DNA of 64,000 nucleotides from Planctomycetota bacterium (GCA_029552545.1 JAKPDO010000019.1:372001-436000); one strand, 5' to 3'. Shown: positions 43,922 through 53,684, counted from the first letter of the stretch. The notes: generated by a model from the sequence alone, not told the origin. Made by a program: numbers and translations.

Positions 43922-45324
43922 AATCCGTCTTTCCGGGGTTCAGGCGGTGGTTTACATCGCCTGTGGAAGAGTTGGGCCGCTGGGCACGATTTCTTGTTTT
44001 CCAGGTTCGCATTTGGCGGCATTGCATCCGTCTGCTTCGCGTCAACCGATTCGGAACGCAGGCGGCGGCCCTGTCTTACTATACTATCTTCGGTTTGGTC
44101 CCCGCGGCCATTGTAATGCTGATGATTTTTCAGATGTTTCCGGCTTATCGCGATGTGAGCGCCAAGGTAAGGGCCTTTATCTACGAACAAATGAATTTGA
44201 CGCGTCTGGAGTATCCGACGGATAAAGTGACCGGGCCGCGTCCTAACGGGCAAGTTCCCCCCAAAATCAGTGTGGCCGAAAAACTGGATGAGTTGACGGA
44301 TCACTATCTTGGACGGCTGAACACCGGGGCTGTCGGAATTGTCAGCGGTTTGCTCGTGGTGTATGCCGCCATCGGTTTGCTGTCAACCGTCGAAAAGGCC
44401 TTTAATGTCATCTACCGAGTTCCGACAGGCCGCTCTTTCCTGAAAAGAATGGTCAATTACTGGTCGCTTCTCACCCTCGGTCCGCTTCTGCTGGGACTCG
44501 GAATCCATCTGAGTACTCAATTTATGCTGATGAAAGGAGTTCATCAGGGCTTCATCCGCTATGTTCAGCCCGTTTTGCCTTTTCTTATCAGTGTTCTGCT
44601 TTTTTTCTTTCTCTATTATATGCTCCCCAACACATCTGTTCGCCCTTCCGCGGCTCTGTGGGGAGCCGTTGTCGCAGCGGTCCTCTGGACGACAGCCAAG
44701 TTTCTGTTCGGCTTATACGTGACACGGTTTGTGCCTTTTAACGCCGTCTGGGGGATTTTGGGAATCATCCCACTGACGGTTTTTTGGATTTACTGGACAT
44801 GGATTTTTATCTTATTTGGTCTTCAGCTGACCTATGCCGTCCAGCACCTGCGTACTCTCGATGCGGCTGAATTGGCCCGGGCGCAGCGGACTTCTGATGT
44901 CTGTTTTTTGGCCAATGACCAGACTGTCACGAGAATAGTCGAATTTGTCCTGCGGGTTTTTGAGCAGAAGGAAGAACTGCCTGTCAGTGTCGAGCAGGTG
45001 GCCGCCAACCTGGAGATGCCGGTTGAGGTGGCGCGTCGGCTGCTGGACCATCTGGTCAAGGGCGGCCTTTTGTGCCATACCAATGAACCGGTTCAGGGAT
45101 ATGTGCCCTCCACCGACGGGGCTCATATCACGCTGGCCGATATCAGCCGGGTGGTCGATTCACTCAGTTATGGACAGGCCGACCCGATTCGCAACCCCAA
45201 GATTGTCGGCGTTTTTGAAAAAATTCGGCAGACTCTGGCACAGTACACCCTTAAGGATGTACTCGAACCGTTTCACAAGGAGGAACTCAAAACCCAGCCG
45301 CTTCAGGAGGAAAAGTCAGAGTAA
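43918..45324 (+). CDS. YihY/BrkB-family membrane protein with a winged-helix-like C-terminus
   Basis: 468 residues. Six transmembrane segments show the YihY pattern (FGTQAAALSYYTIFGLVPAA, MLPNTSVRPSAALWGAVVAA, WIYWTWIFILFGLQLTYAVQ). After about residue 330 comes a soluble domain with a helix-turn-helix-like stretch (VEQVAANLEMPVEVARRLLD). YihY was once called ribonuclease BN, but that is not its activity. The 3' end overlaps the convergent LysE gene by 22 bases. Confidence 0.8.
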   Translation: MKSVFPGFRRWFTSPVEELGRWARFLVFQVRIWRHCIRLLRVNRFGTQAAALSYYTIFGLVPAAIVMLMIFQMFPAYRDVSAKVRAFIYEQMNLTRLEYPTDKVTGPRPNGQVPPKISVAEKLDELTDHYLGRLNTGAVGIVSGLLVVYAAIGLLSTVEKAFNVIYRVPTGRSFLKRMVNYWSLLTLGPLLLGLGIHLSTQFMLMKGVHQGFIRYVQPVLPFLISVLLFFFLYYMLPNTSVRPSAALWGAVVAAVLWTTAKFLFGLYVTRFVPFNAVWGILGIIPLTVFWIYWTWIFILFGLQLTYAVQHLRTLDAAELARAQRTSDVCFLANDQTVTRIVEFVLRVFEQKEELPVSVEQVAANLEMPVEVARRLLDHLVKGGLLCHTNEPVQGYVPSTDGAHITLADISRVVDSLSYGQADPIRNPKIVGVFEKIRQTLAQYTLKDVLEPFHKEELKTQPLQEEKSE

Positions 45325-45944
45325 AAGGCATCAAGAAGAAACCGGATGCCGAATCCGGCCAGTGCCAGCGCACAAAACCCCAGAATCCATTTCTGATTTC
45401 GCCGGCTCAGCAGATTGGCTCCGTAAAAAGCACTGAATGCTAAAATCGTCAGCCAAACCAAATCACAAGCCCAGTGGACGACCGCAAAGAGTACAAGAGC
45501 AGACCATCCTATCGCCTGAGCTCTCCAGGCCAGGTTTAGCCCTACGCTGACCCACCAGAAGAGAAAATAGGGATTTGTCGCCGAGAGGAAAAATCCGGTC
45601 ATCAGCGGCCCGCGGCTGGAGACGGCCTGCGGATTGAAATCCGGTTTTCGGATTTCCCGAAGCATCCCGAAACTCATCCAAATCAGAAAAAGACCTCCGG
45701 TGATGCCGATTGCGGTTCGTGTCAAAGGATACTCAAAAACAGCGGCGAATCCGAGCATCAGCAGGAAAATCAGCGGAATCTCCAGGATTCCGTGTCCGAG
45801 TGCAATCAGCGTTCCCGCCCAACGGTTCCGGCTGCCCTGAGCCAGCGTGGCTGTGGTAACCGGCCCCGGTGCCATCACGCCTGACAGCGAAATTACAACA
45901 GTCTGAATGAGAAAAGAAAGGAGCACTCCAGTCGCCTCATTCAC
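45303..45944 (-). CDS. LysE-family amino-acid exporter
   Basis: 213 residues with six transmembrane helices. It opens with the LysE-like [20 protein letters not shown], where the conserved PGP is present, and has [17 protein letters not shown]. It probably exports an amino acid or related metabolite. The start is a GTG at 45944 inside the 3' end of yjbQ (eight-base overlap). Confidence 0.85.
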   Translation of the reverse strand: MNEATGVLLSFLIQTVVISLSGVMAPGPVTTATLAQGSRNRWAGTLIALGHGILEIPLIFLLMLGFAAVFEYPLTRTAIGITGGLFLIWMSFGMLREIRKPDFNPQAVSSRGPLMTGFFLSATNPYFLFWWVSVGLNLAWRAQAIGWSALVLFAVVHWACDLVWLTILAFSAFYGANLLSRRNQKWILGFCALALAGFGIRFLLDAFYSDFSS

Positions 45945-46353
45945 CGATGATTTTCACAAGAACACGTTTGCGGCGTTTTCCGTCAAATTCCCCGTAAAAA
46001 ATCTGCTCCCAGGGCCCGAAATCCAGTTTCCCTCCAGTAACGGCCACGACGACTTCCCGACCCATAATGGTGCGTTTCAGGTGGGCATCCGCGTTGTCTT
46101 CATAACCATTGTGCCGATACTGCTCATAGGGCTTTTCCGGAGCCAATTTTTCCAGCCAGACTTCAAAATCGTGATGCAGCCCGGGCTCATCATCATTAAT
46201 AAAAACGGACGAGGTAATATGCATCGCGTTCACCAGACATAACCCCTCGGAGATGCCGGACTCGGCCAGACACTGCTCCACTTGCGGTGTAATATTGACC
46301 AATTCTCTTCGCCGCGAAGTCTGAAACCAAAGTTCTTTCCGATACGATTTCAT
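45937..46353 (-). CDS. YjbQ / UPF0047 family protein
   Basis: 138 residues. It has the UPF0047 blocks: [17 protein letters not shown], then [16 protein letters not shown] and [13 protein letters not shown]. Members can show weak thiamine-phosphate-synthase activity and are called secondary thiamine-phosphate synthase, but the physiological role is unsettled. It precedes the LysE gene with an eight-base overlap. Confidence 0.92.
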   Translation of the reverse strand: MKSYRKELWFQTSRRRELVNITPQVEQCLAESGISEGLCLVNAMHITSSVFINDDEPGLHHDFEVWLEKLAPEKPYEQYRHNGYEDNADAHLKRTIMGREVVVAVTGGKLDFGPWEQIFYGEFDGKRRKRVLVKIIGE

Positions 46354-46830
46354 CTGATTCTCCGTTAAATGCCGCTTTGTGAAATTACCTTATGTTTTTT
46401 CGAAAAAAAAGCAAATAGGAACAATGTTTTGACAGGAGGAAAAAACAATATTCAGACAATATAGACCTTAAAAGGCGATATATTGAAAGGATTTTTAAAA
46501 TTCTCTTGCTTTTTTTCCGATACTTAGAGATAATGAACTATCGAAATGACTGGACACGATCAGTCAGCGTGCCTCAATGAAAGAGAGTTTTCTCCCTTCC
46601 ATTGCTCGTCATTTCGCAGAACGTGCAATTTGAGTCAGGAAGGTTAGAATATTACAAGGCGGTTTTGGACATTAAGAACCCTTCAAAGAGGTCGGTTTTT
46701 AAGAATTTCTTGCCCCGCGAGTCTTTCCCGAGTCAGGATTCCTCCGAAGGCGGTTTTTTTATGCGGTCATCTCCTCTGCGCATCGGCGCCGGACGGAGCC
46801 AAACGAAATACTTTTCAATAAGGAAAAACC
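46354..46830. other. 477-bp region: promoter and long leader of the RRM gene
   Basis: No gene is supported here. A promoter candidate lies at 46506-46534 and would give a leader of about 290 bases. Just before 46760 there is a short imperfect CCTCC/GGCGG hairpin followed by seven T residues, possibly an attenuator. An 86-codon frame at 46602 overlaps the real start and was rejected. Confidence 0.4.
46506..46534 (+). promoter_or_regulatory. Promoter candidate for the RRM gene
   Basis: TTGCTT, 17 bp, GATAAT. The -10 box matches consensus at five of six positions. Confidence 0.5.
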
Positions 46831-47139
46831 ATGAACATTTATGTAGGAAATCTGTCGTTTGACGTTGTAGAAAGTGATTTGCTCCGTCTGTTTGAAACTT
46901 TCGGCCGTGTCACCTCCGCCAGCATCATTAAAGATAAGTTTAAAGGGCGCTCCCGCGGATTCGGATTTGTGGAGATGCCCGATGATGCCGAAGCCCAGGC
47001 CGCCATTGAGGCCCTCAACGGCAAAGAAATGATGAACCGGACCCTTACCGTGAATGAAGCTCGTCAGCGGCCTGAACGGGCTCCTCGAAGCGGAGGCGAC
47101 CGGCGGCCCAACCGCGGCGGCGGGCGCAGACGGTTTTAA
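46831..47139 (+). CDS. RRM-domain RNA-binding protein with a basic Gly/Arg tail
   Basis: 102 residues. One RRM with RNP2 (IYVGNL) and RNP1 (RGFGFVEM), then an Arg/Gly-rich tail ending RRPNRGGGRRRF. Bacterial proteins of this type are often cold-induced and bind RNA. AAGGA lies six bases before the ATG. Its long upstream leader suggests post-transcriptional control. It is followed by the second csp gene. Confidence 0.92.
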   Translation: MNIYVGNLSFDVVESDLLRLFETFGRVTSASIIKDKFKGRSRGFGFVEMPDDAEAQAAIEALNGKEMMNRTLTVNEARQRPERAPRSGGDRRPNRGGGRRRF

Positions 47140-47258
47140 CCGTTTTTTCTCAACAGGTACGGGCCGGTGTTCTTATTTGCTCTCCGGGATGCAGGCCCTT
47201 TTACAAAAAGCAGGAGGGCACGTAGAGTTAGGGACGTTAAGTCCCGGGAGTACAAGCA

Positions 47259-47462
47259 ATGGCAAAAGGTACAGTCAAGTGGTTCAATGACAGCAAGGGA
47301 TTCGGCTTTATTTGTCCCGAGGAAGGCGGCAGCGATTTGTTCGTCCATCACTCGGAAATCCAGGCCAGCGGATTTAAATCCCTCAAGGAAGGCCAAAAGG
47401 TCGAATACGAAGTCGGCCAGGGCAAAAAAGGCCCCTGCGCTACCAAGGTTAAACCCTGCTAA
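47259..47462 (+). CDS. Cold-shock-type protein (second copy)
   Basis: 67 residues, similar to the copy at 26434, with KGFGFI and DLFVHHS. It has a 119-bp upstream region with a small GGGAC/GTCCC hairpin next to GGGAG. A strong terminator follows. It is probably cotranscribed with the RRM gene or has its own leader. Confidence 0.94.
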   Translation: MAKGTVKWFNDSKGFGFICPEEGGSDLFVHHSEIQASGFKSLKEGQKVEYEVGQGKKGPCATKVKPC

Positions 47463-47486
47463 CCAGGCAGGTGCATTGGAGCACTC

Positions 47487-47525
47487 AAAAGCCCCGTCGT
47501 CTGTTCGGCGGGGCTTTTCTTTTTT
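47487..47525 (+). terminator. Intrinsic terminator after the second csp gene
   Basis: A 13-bp stem with one G-T pair (AAAAGCCCCGTCG with CGGCGGGGCTTTT), followed by a T-rich run. The A-rich left arm can also serve the minus-strand cbiO end. Confidence 0.85.
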
Positions 47526-48291
47526 ATCCGGAGGATTCTTTCCGCCTGCATACAGGACAGCCCTGCAGACGAAGCGGCTTGGCCAGTCGGGCCTTCAAAA
47601 GCACCTCGTCATTATTTTGAAAGACCGCCTCCGTGGGGCCGTCCAGCAGCACTTTTCCTCCTTCCAGAACAATCGTCCGCTCACACAAATCCATTGCCAG
47701 GTCCAGGTCATGGGTGGCGATGATTTTCGTATGTTCAAACGACCGCAACAGGTCAATGAGCTCCCGTCTGGCCTGAGGGTCCAGATTGGCACTGGGTTCA
47801 TCCAGGACAAGGATATCCGGAGTCATCGCCAAAACAGAGGCGATCGCCGCCCGCCGTTTTTCTCCTGCCGACAGCCGGAACGGCGGGCGATTCTGCAGGT
47901 GCAGCACACCCGTACGGCGAAGGGCTTCCTCGACTACCGGACGGACCTGCTGGGCATCCAGCCCGAGGTTGTGCGGCCCAAAGGCAGCATCCTCATACAC
48001 CGTCGGCATAAACAGCTGGTCATCCGGGTCCTGAAACACCATTCCGACCGTTTTGCGGATGGCCGGCAGGGTTTGACGGCTGACCGGAAGATTGCCGATT
48101 CGCAATGTGCCTTTGGTCGGCAGCAGGCAGCCGCACAGGTGCAGCAGAAGGGTTGATTTGCCGGCTCCGTTGCCTCCCACGAGGGCTACGGACTGACCGT
48201 GCGTAATGCGGAACGAGATTCCCTGCAGGGCCGCCGTTCCATCCGGATAGGTATAAAAAAGATTGTCCGCCTCAACCAGATGATGACTCAT
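47524..48291 (-). CDS. cbiO: ECF/cobalt-type ABC transporter ATP-binding protein
   Basis: 255 residues. It has Walker A (GGNGAGKST), the Q-loop in VFQDPDDQLF, the signature RLSAGEKRRAAIA, Walker B (ILVLDEPSANLD) and the switch His in IIATHDLD. FQDPDDQLF is typical of CbiO/EcfA. Its ATG overlaps the cbiQ stop by four bases. The C-terminus has a CPVCRRK motif, unusual for the family. Confidence 0.88.
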   Translation of the reverse strand: MSHHLVEADNLFYTYPDGTAALQGISFRITHGQSVALVGGNGAGKSTLLLHLCGCLLPTKGTLRIGNLPVSRQTLPAIRKTVGMVFQDPDDQLFMPTVYEDAAFGPHNLGLDAQQVRPVVEEALRRTGVLHLQNRPPFRLSAGEKRRAAIASVLAMTPDILVLDEPSANLDPQARRELIDLLRSFEHTKIIATHDLDLAMDLCERTIVLEGGKVLLDGPTEAVFQNNDEVLLKARLAKPLRLQGCPVCRRKESSG

Positions 48292-49106
48292 TCTGTTATC
48301 CCTTCAAGGAACCGCCCCCATATTGCAGCCGGATTGACCCAACGGAAAATAATGAAAAAAACGGTCCAAAAAAAGAAAAACAAAACATCCTGCCGGCTTA
48401 TCTGGAAAACCTGCTTTGTGGGAATCCGGCCTTCAAACGCCCGGCAATACATCGCCTGGCTGATGCGCTCCGCCCGCTCAAATGTTCGGAGCAGCAAAGT
48501 GCCGGCCATTCCCCGAAAGGAAAGCAGACCGGTTCCCCGACCGTCGAAACTGCGCAGAGAACGAGCCCGAAGCATTCGAGCGGCTTCTTCCGTCAGCACA
48601 AACAAATATCGATACAGGAAAAGGATCTGCAGGACAAAAATCCGCGGTATCTTGATTTTTTCTAAAGCTGCGCAGATGCTTTCGAGACCGGTTGTTGCAA
48701 TCAAAACCAGCACACTCCCGACGGTCAGTCCAAACCGCAGCAAAATAGAACAGAATGAAAGCCAGCCGCCGCTGACGGAGAGAAATCCAACCGACAGTAC
48801 GGCCTGTCGGTCCAGCAGGGGATTCCATATTCCCAGCAGCACGGCTAAAGGGCTGACGGCTGCCAGCCGGCGAAGCAGAAGACCTGTCGGCACATGAGCC
48901 GCTGTCATCAAATAGAAGGGGTAGAGAAAGAACGGGATCAGTGCCGAAACGGTATATTTGGGAAAGGAAACCACACACACCAGAAAAACAACGGTTGTCA
49001 GAACTTTGACCCGGGAATCCAGCCGATGGATGGGGCTGTCCGATCTCGCCAGTTCATCCATTCGGCCTAAATTCAGCAAAATGTCCTGTCCGGCTGTTCC
49101 CATCAT
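48288..49106 (-). CDS. cbiQ: Cobalt/ECF transporter transmembrane protein CbiQ
   Basis: 272 residues with about five transmembrane segments. It has the CbiQ-type coupling motifs near the C-terminus: RARSLRSFDGRG and ERAERISQAMYCRAFEGR. AAGGA lies seven bases before the ATG at 49106. It partners CbiO immediately downstream. No CbiM, CbiN or other substrate-binding component is in the window. Confidence 0.85.
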   Translation of the reverse strand: MMGTAGQDILLNLGRMDELARSDSPIHRLDSRVKVLTTVVFLVCVVSFPKYTVSALIPFFLYPFYLMTAAHVPTGLLLRRLAAVSPLAVLLGIWNPLLDRQAVLSVGFLSVSGGWLSFCSILLRFGLTVGSVLVLIATTGLESICAALEKIKIPRIFVLQILFLYRYLFVLTEEAARMLRARSLRSFDGRGTGLLSFRGMAGTLLLRTFERAERISQAMYCRAFEGRIPTKQVFQISRQDVLFFFFWTVFFIIFRWVNPAAIWGRFLEGITE

Positions 49107-49210
49107 CCGCCGTTCCTTTTTTCAAGATTCTTTTGAAATTTAAACAGATTGTATCGAAGAGGCAGGGGTGGGTCAATTAGGCAGAGGAGGAATCAGGAAA
49201 TAGATGGGAA

Positions 49211-51220
49211 TCAATGCTTTGCCGCAGCGTTATTGGACAGGTATTTCTGAAGGATTTGCCGAAGGGCTTTTCGGTCAATCGGTTTGGTCAAATAATCGCT
49301 GCAGCCGGCTTTCAGACATTTTTCATCATCCCCTTTCATCGCCAGAGCTGTCAGAGCAATAATGGGTAAAGTCAGGCCTTTGGCTCGGATGGCCTGGGCG
49401 GCTTCCAGTCCGCTCATCACCGGCATCTGCATGTCCATCAGAACCAGGTCAAAGGGTTCACGCAGAACGGCCTGGAGGGCTTCCTGACCGTTCTCCACAA
49501 CCACCGCCTGCAGCCCCTCTTTTTCGAGGAGCAGTCGAATCAGCATCTGATTGGCCTTGGCATCCTCGGCCACCAGGATTCGTCCTGAAAGACGAATCTG
49601 CTCCGCCTCTTCCTCGGAGGGCTGGTGAATGGCCTTCTCTGCGGTTTCATAACGGTTATGGGATGTCTGTTTCGAAGGGTCGATGCCGGTCGGCAGCCGG
49701 ATTGAGAAAACCGACCCGCGTCCGACGGTACTGTGCACGGTGATTTTTCCGCCGAGCAGTTCCGTCAGCCGCTTCGTAATCGAAAGGCCCAGACCCGTTC
49801 CGCCGTACCGCCGGGTCATGCTGCTGTCGGCCTGTGTGAAGGCATCAAAAATTACGGCCAGTTTGTCTTCCGGGATCCCAATGCCTGTGTCTTCCACATC
49901 AAAACGGATGAAGTCGGCGTCGTCTTCCTGCTCTTTCATTACGTTGATAAACACATGACCTTTTTCCGTAAATTTGATGGCGTTGCCCGCCAGATTGATT
50001 AGACACTGGCGCAGGCGTACAGGATCTGAATTCAGCGTTCCCGGCAAGTCGCTGCATTGAAGAATTTCAAATTGAAGACCTTTGGCGGCTGCCAGCGGAT
50101 GCAGGGTCGAGAACAGGTCCTCCAAAAATTCCGACAAAGAAAAATCAATCATCTCCACTTTCAGTTTGCCGGCCTCAATCTTGGAGAAATCCAGGATGTC
50201 GTTAATCAGCTGCAGCAGCATCCGTCCGTTGTTCAGAATCATCTGAATGTATTCTTTTTGACGTCCGCTGAGCTGTTCTTCCTCCTTCAGCAGTTCACCA
50301 AATCCGAGAATCGCGCTCATCGGGGTGCGGATTTCATGACTCATATTTGCCAGAAATTCGCTTTTCATTACATCAGCTTTTCGCACCTCCTCCAGCAATT
50401 CAAGCAGGTGGTCATTGCTTTTGCGAAGCTCTTCCTCCGTCTGCTGAACTCGTTCGGCCATCTGATTGAGCCGCAGGGCGGCCTGACCGATCAGGTCGGA
50501 ATGGGGCTGTTCGATCCGATGGGATAAGTCTCCCTGACGAATGGCATCCGCGGCCTCTATCATCTGTTTCAAATAATACTTCAGCAGCAGATACAGGGTG
50601 CTCACCACCCCGATAATGGCGGCTTCCGCCGCCAGCAGGAACAAACTGATGAGAACCTGGGTGTGCTTCAAATCAGCCGTTAACCGCCCCAGGGTTCGCT
50701 GAATCTCTTCCTGGACAATCCGGCAGTAATAAATGGATTTTTCTTTGGAATCCTCCAGGATTGTGCTGATGGCCTCCAGGGATTCCCGAGCCAAATCTCG
50801 ACTCGGATCTTTAAAGTATGTGGACTGATAGGCGTACAGAAGTGTCTTGCATTTTTTTACATTGTCCTGGAGCTGCTGATGAAAGGGCGGCGGATTGTCT
50901 ATCTTGGTTTTGAGCTCCTCCAAAATCTTTTCAATGTGGTGAAGATGATTCATGGAGGGTTCGATGTTGCTGGATTGATTCAGCCAGCTGGTCCGAAAAG
51001 TGTACGCCGTTTTTGAAAACTCATAAATAATTTCCGAAAGCAGTCCCAATTCTTTGATTTCACACTGAACGTGGCACTCAATCTGCTCATAGGTCTGATG
51101 GTGAAAATAAATGGACACGAGGGCTATTATCAAAAGCGCAGCAAAGATAACCGCCGCCCCTGCCTGAGCGACCGTAGAAAACGAATAAGTTTTCGGAAGT
51201 TTTCGAAACAAATTGAGCAT
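49211..51220 (-). CDS. Hybrid sensor histidine kinase with C-terminal receiver domain
   Basis: 669 residues. A transmembrane helix lies at about 19-39, then a periplasmic sensor region of about 150 residues, a second helix near 188-215, and a HAMP linker. The HisKA box (ANMSHEIRTPMS, His295) follows, then an HATPase with DTGIGIPEDKLAVIFDAF and GGTGLGLSITKRL. The C-terminal REC domain has the phospho-acceptor Asp in LVLMDMQMP. No response regulator is adjacent. The lipoprotein gene six bases upstream suggests a sensor pair. Confidence 0.92.
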   Translation of the reverse strand: MLNLFRKLPKTYSFSTVAQAGAAVIFAALLIIALVSIYFHHQTYEQIECHVQCEIKELGLLSEIIYEFSKTAYTFRTSWLNQSSNIEPSMNHLHHIEKILEELKTKIDNPPPFHQQLQDNVKKCKTLLYAYQSTYFKDPSRDLARESLEAISTILEDSKEKSIYYCRIVQEEIQRTLGRLTADLKHTQVLISLFLLAAEAAIIGVVSTLYLLLKYYLKQMIEAADAIRQGDLSHRIEQPHSDLIGQAALRLNQMAERVQQTEEELRKSNDHLLELLEEVRKADVMKSEFLANMSHEIRTPMSAILGFGELLKEEEQLSGRQKEYIQMILNNGRMLLQLINDILDFSKIEAGKLKVEMIDFSLSEFLEDLFSTLHPLAAAKGLQFEILQCSDLPGTLNSDPVRLRQCLINLAGNAIKFTEKGHVFINVMKEQEDDADFIRFDVEDTGIGIPEDKLAVIFDAFTQADSSMTRRYGGTGLGLSITKRLTELLGGKITVHSTVGRGSVFSIRLPTGIDPSKQTSHNRYETAEKAIHQPSEEEAEQIRLSGRILVAEDAKANQMLIRLLLEKEGLQAVVVENGQEALQAVLREPFDLVLMDMQMPVMSGLEAAQAIRAKGLTLPIIALTALAMKGDDEKCLKAGCSDYLTKPIDRKALRQILQKYLSNNAAAKH

Positions 51221-51226
51221 TGTGTT

Positions 51227-52282
51227 TTAATTCTGCGGCGGTTCAATGGCCAGGTATAATCGGTCAAAAGCATTTCCGGTTCGGTACAGGGGCTGCTGCC
51301 ACTGCGGTTCGATGCCCGTGCCGGCCATTTCATAGACGGTAGCAGCAAATAAATAGGTTTGACCGACTTCAAACTGTACGTCATCCTCATGGCCGGTCTG
51401 AAGGACCCGCTGAATCTCAAGGGTCCACTGTCCCTCCGTCCATTGACCTTTGCCGCGTATGTCCGCTCGGCTGCCGGACGGCTCCTGCGGGTAATAGCGA
51501 AGGAGAACGTTTCCCTGATAATCGAAGAAGAATTTTTCCGTATAAGCGGCTTGTCCTTCATCCCCCGTTCGGCGCAGGTAAAGGGTGCCGTATTGCTTTG
51601 AAGGCAGAGCCAGCGATTCGGCCTGCGGCTCAAGGGTCACCTCCTGCTGCTTGTCATCCAGATATCCGAGCGGATTGGTTCGACAGGCCTTCCAGAACCA
51701 GATGTCGGCTTTGTGGGGCACCAGCTGTTCCGGCGATAAAGACAGATTCTCTCCGTTCAGCCGCCATTTGAGCACCAGCATATCTTCTTGGTCATTGCCC
51801 GGTTTGTAAATCTGCTCTGTAGGATCCCAGAACCAGCTTTTGTGAGATTCTGACGCGGCACTGTCCGGATAGACAACCAGAAGAAAGATGCTTTGTCCGT
51901 TATGAAAGGCCTTCAGTCGAATCGGTCTCTGAGAGGAGAAATCCAGGGTTGTAATCTCCGGCAAACCCGCCCAAACCGGTTCGTTGGCTGTCCCGTCTGT
52001 CTGAACAGTGGTTTGAACATATCGGCATTGCAGGGTCAAGTCCATCGGCTTACGTTTCGGCGGGACAAAATCAGTAAACTCATTTTTCTGTTGAATCGGC
52101 CGCGGAATACAAACCCCTTTTTCAGGTGATTCGGGTTTGACCAATGATTCCGGTGCCACTTGAGCGGTGGGGGGCTGGGGTTTTGCGTTCGCTGCCTGAG
52201 CTTGTTTTTTACGGCAGCTCAAGCCGCACAAAAGAACAATAGCCCCCGCCACACACAGAACAAACAGTGTCCGGCTTTTCAT
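51227..52282 (-). CDS. Exported lipoprotein-like protein with an ethylbenzene-dehydrogenase-type domain
   Basis: 351 residues from ATG 52282, with AAGGAAAAG just upstream; a TTG at 52309 is less likely. The signal ends in a cysteine (GLSC), suggesting a lipoprotein, though the lipobox is not canonical. A Pro/Ala-rich linker is followed by an EB_dh/DOMON-like haem-binding fold: GTANEPVWAGLPEIT, DMLVLKWRL, HKADIWFWKA and TLEIQRVLQTGHEDDVQF. It is encoded immediately before the histidine kinase and may be its input protein or a c-type respiratory component. Confidence 0.65.
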   Translation of the reverse strand: MKSRTLFVLCVAGAIVLLCGLSCRKKQAQAANAKPQPPTAQVAPESLVKPESPEKGVCIPRPIQQKNEFTDFVPPKRKPMDLTLQCRYVQTTVQTDGTANEPVWAGLPEITTLDFSSQRPIRLKAFHNGQSIFLLVVYPDSAASESHKSWFWDPTEQIYKPGNDQEDMLVLKWRLNGENLSLSPEQLVPHKADIWFWKACRTNPLGYLDDKQQEVTLEPQAESLALPSKQYGTLYLRRTGDEGQAAYTEKFFFDYQGNVLLRYYPQEPSGSRADIRGKGQWTEGQWTLEIQRVLQTGHEDDVQFEVGQTYLFAATVYEMAGTGIEPQWQQPLYRTGNAFDRLYLAIEPPQN

Positions 52283-52504
52283 AATCTTTTCCTTAAAAGA
52301 TTGTGCCAAACGGTAACCTGCCTGTTTTTTTCGTCGGCTTATTTGCCGGACTTAATAGAAAAACAGTTGCTTCGGAAACCGCCTTTTGTGGCTTGTTAAA
52401 GTCTTATTTAATAAAGAATTATGCATTCTGAACCTCCTTTCATCGAGAACGGATGACTTGGAAGGGAAGTTATCGGACTTCTTGTAGAAAAACAATTGTC
52501 AAAG

Positions 52505-52532
52505 TTGTCTGCAGCAGAAAGCTTGTTATAAT
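52505..52532 (+). promoter_or_regulatory. Promoter candidate for the GH5 gene
   Basis: TTGTCT, 16 bp, TATAAT (perfect -10). It would give a leader of about 25 bases. Confidence 0.6.
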
Positions 52533-52562
52533 GCCCCGAAAATACTTGCGGCTCGGCAAAAA

Positions 52563-53684
52563 ATGATTCGAAAAAAAGTCAACAGGATTACCAGACGAAA
52601 GTTCGTGAAAGGTGCCGTTGCTTCAGCCGTTGCTCTTTTTTCAAGAAAGGCCCTTGCTGTGGAAGAATTCTTTCAGGGAAAAGTATCGTTTCCCCTTTAT
52701 CGCGGGTTCAATCTGCTCGAAAAGTTCAGCGGGCAGGGACCCCGTCGGCCGTTTGTTGAAAAGGATTTCGAAATCATGGCTGACTGGGGATTTAATTTCG
52801 CCCGTCTTCCGATGTCCTACTGGCACTGGGCGGATAAGAAGAACTGGTTTGCGGTTCGCGAGGATGTTTTGGAGGATATTGACCAGGCCGTTGAATGGGG
52901 CCGACAATATGGGATTCACATCAATCTGAATCTGCATCGAATCCCCGGATACTGCATCAATAACCGCCGGGCCGAACCGGTGGACTTGTATGAGGATACG
53001 CCGGAAAACAGGCAGAAAGCCCTGGAGGGGGCTGTATTCCATTGGAAGATGTTTGCCCGCCGATACAAAGGAATCCCCAGCAGTCAGCTGAGTTTTGATT
53101 TGATTAACGAACCGCCGCATTTGCCGGATGAGACCCGCCATATAGAGGTTGTTCGTGCTCTGGTTGAGGCCATTCGTCAGGAAGACCCGGACCGGCTTAT
53201 CATGGCTGACGGAAAGGATGTCGGTCGTTCACCCATCTGGGGAATTGTCGATTTGGGGGTTGTCCAAAGCACACGCGGTTACGACCCTGTCAGCGTGAGC
53301 CATTACCGGGCCTCTTGGATGCCGCCAAATGCCTTTCAGACCCGGCAGGTTCCAACCTGGCCGCTCAAGGCCGATGACGGCACGATTTGGGACAAGGATT
53401 ATTTGAAGGAAAAACTAGTCAAACCTTGGAAAGAACTTGAAAATCAGGGGGTCCCTGTTCATGTCGGTGAGTGGGGGTGCTTTAACAAAACCCCTCACGA
53501 AACGGCGCTTCGGTGGATGGAAGACTGGCTGCAGTTATGGAAAGAAGCCGGCTGGGGGCATGCCTTGTGGAATCTGCGAGGCGATTTCGGCGTCCTCGAC
53601 AGTCGAAGACCTGATGTTCAATATGAAAAGTACAAGGGTCATCTATTGGACCGCAAAATGCTCGAACTCATTCGAAAATATTGA
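52563..53684 (+). CDS. Glycoside hydrolase family 5, Tat-exported
   Basis: 373 residues. The N-terminus ITRRKFVKGAVASAVALF carries a twin-arginine signal. The GH5 TIM barrel shows FNFARLPMSYWHW, the acid/base glutamate in DLINEPPH and the nucleophile glutamate in HVGEWGC. These are endo-beta-glycanase-type enzymes; the substrate (cellulose, mannan or other) is not clear. The ATG has no clear binding site. Confidence 0.87.
   Translation: MIRKKVNRITRRKFVKGAVASAVALFSRKALAVEEFFQGKVSFPLYRGFNLLEKFSGQGPRRPFVEKDFEIMADWGFNFARLPMSYWHWADKKNWFAVREDVLEDIDQAVEWGRQYGIHINLNLHRIPGYCINNRRAEPVDLYEDTPENRQKALEGAVFHWKMFARRYKGIPSSQLSFDLINEPPHLPDETRHIEVVRALVEAIRQEDPDRLIMADGKDVGRSPIWGIVDLGVVQSTRGYDPVSVSHYRASWMPPNAFQTRQVPTWPLKADDGTIWDKDYLKEKLVKPWKELENQGVPVHVGEWGCFNKTPHETALRWMEDWLQLWKEAGWGHALWNLRGDFGVLDSRRPDVQYEKYKGHLLDRKMLELIRKY

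Noticed and set aside
46602-46862. 86-codon frame before the RRM gene
   Set aside because: It overlaps the RRM start in another frame, has no binding site and lies in a leader with a promoter candidate upstream.
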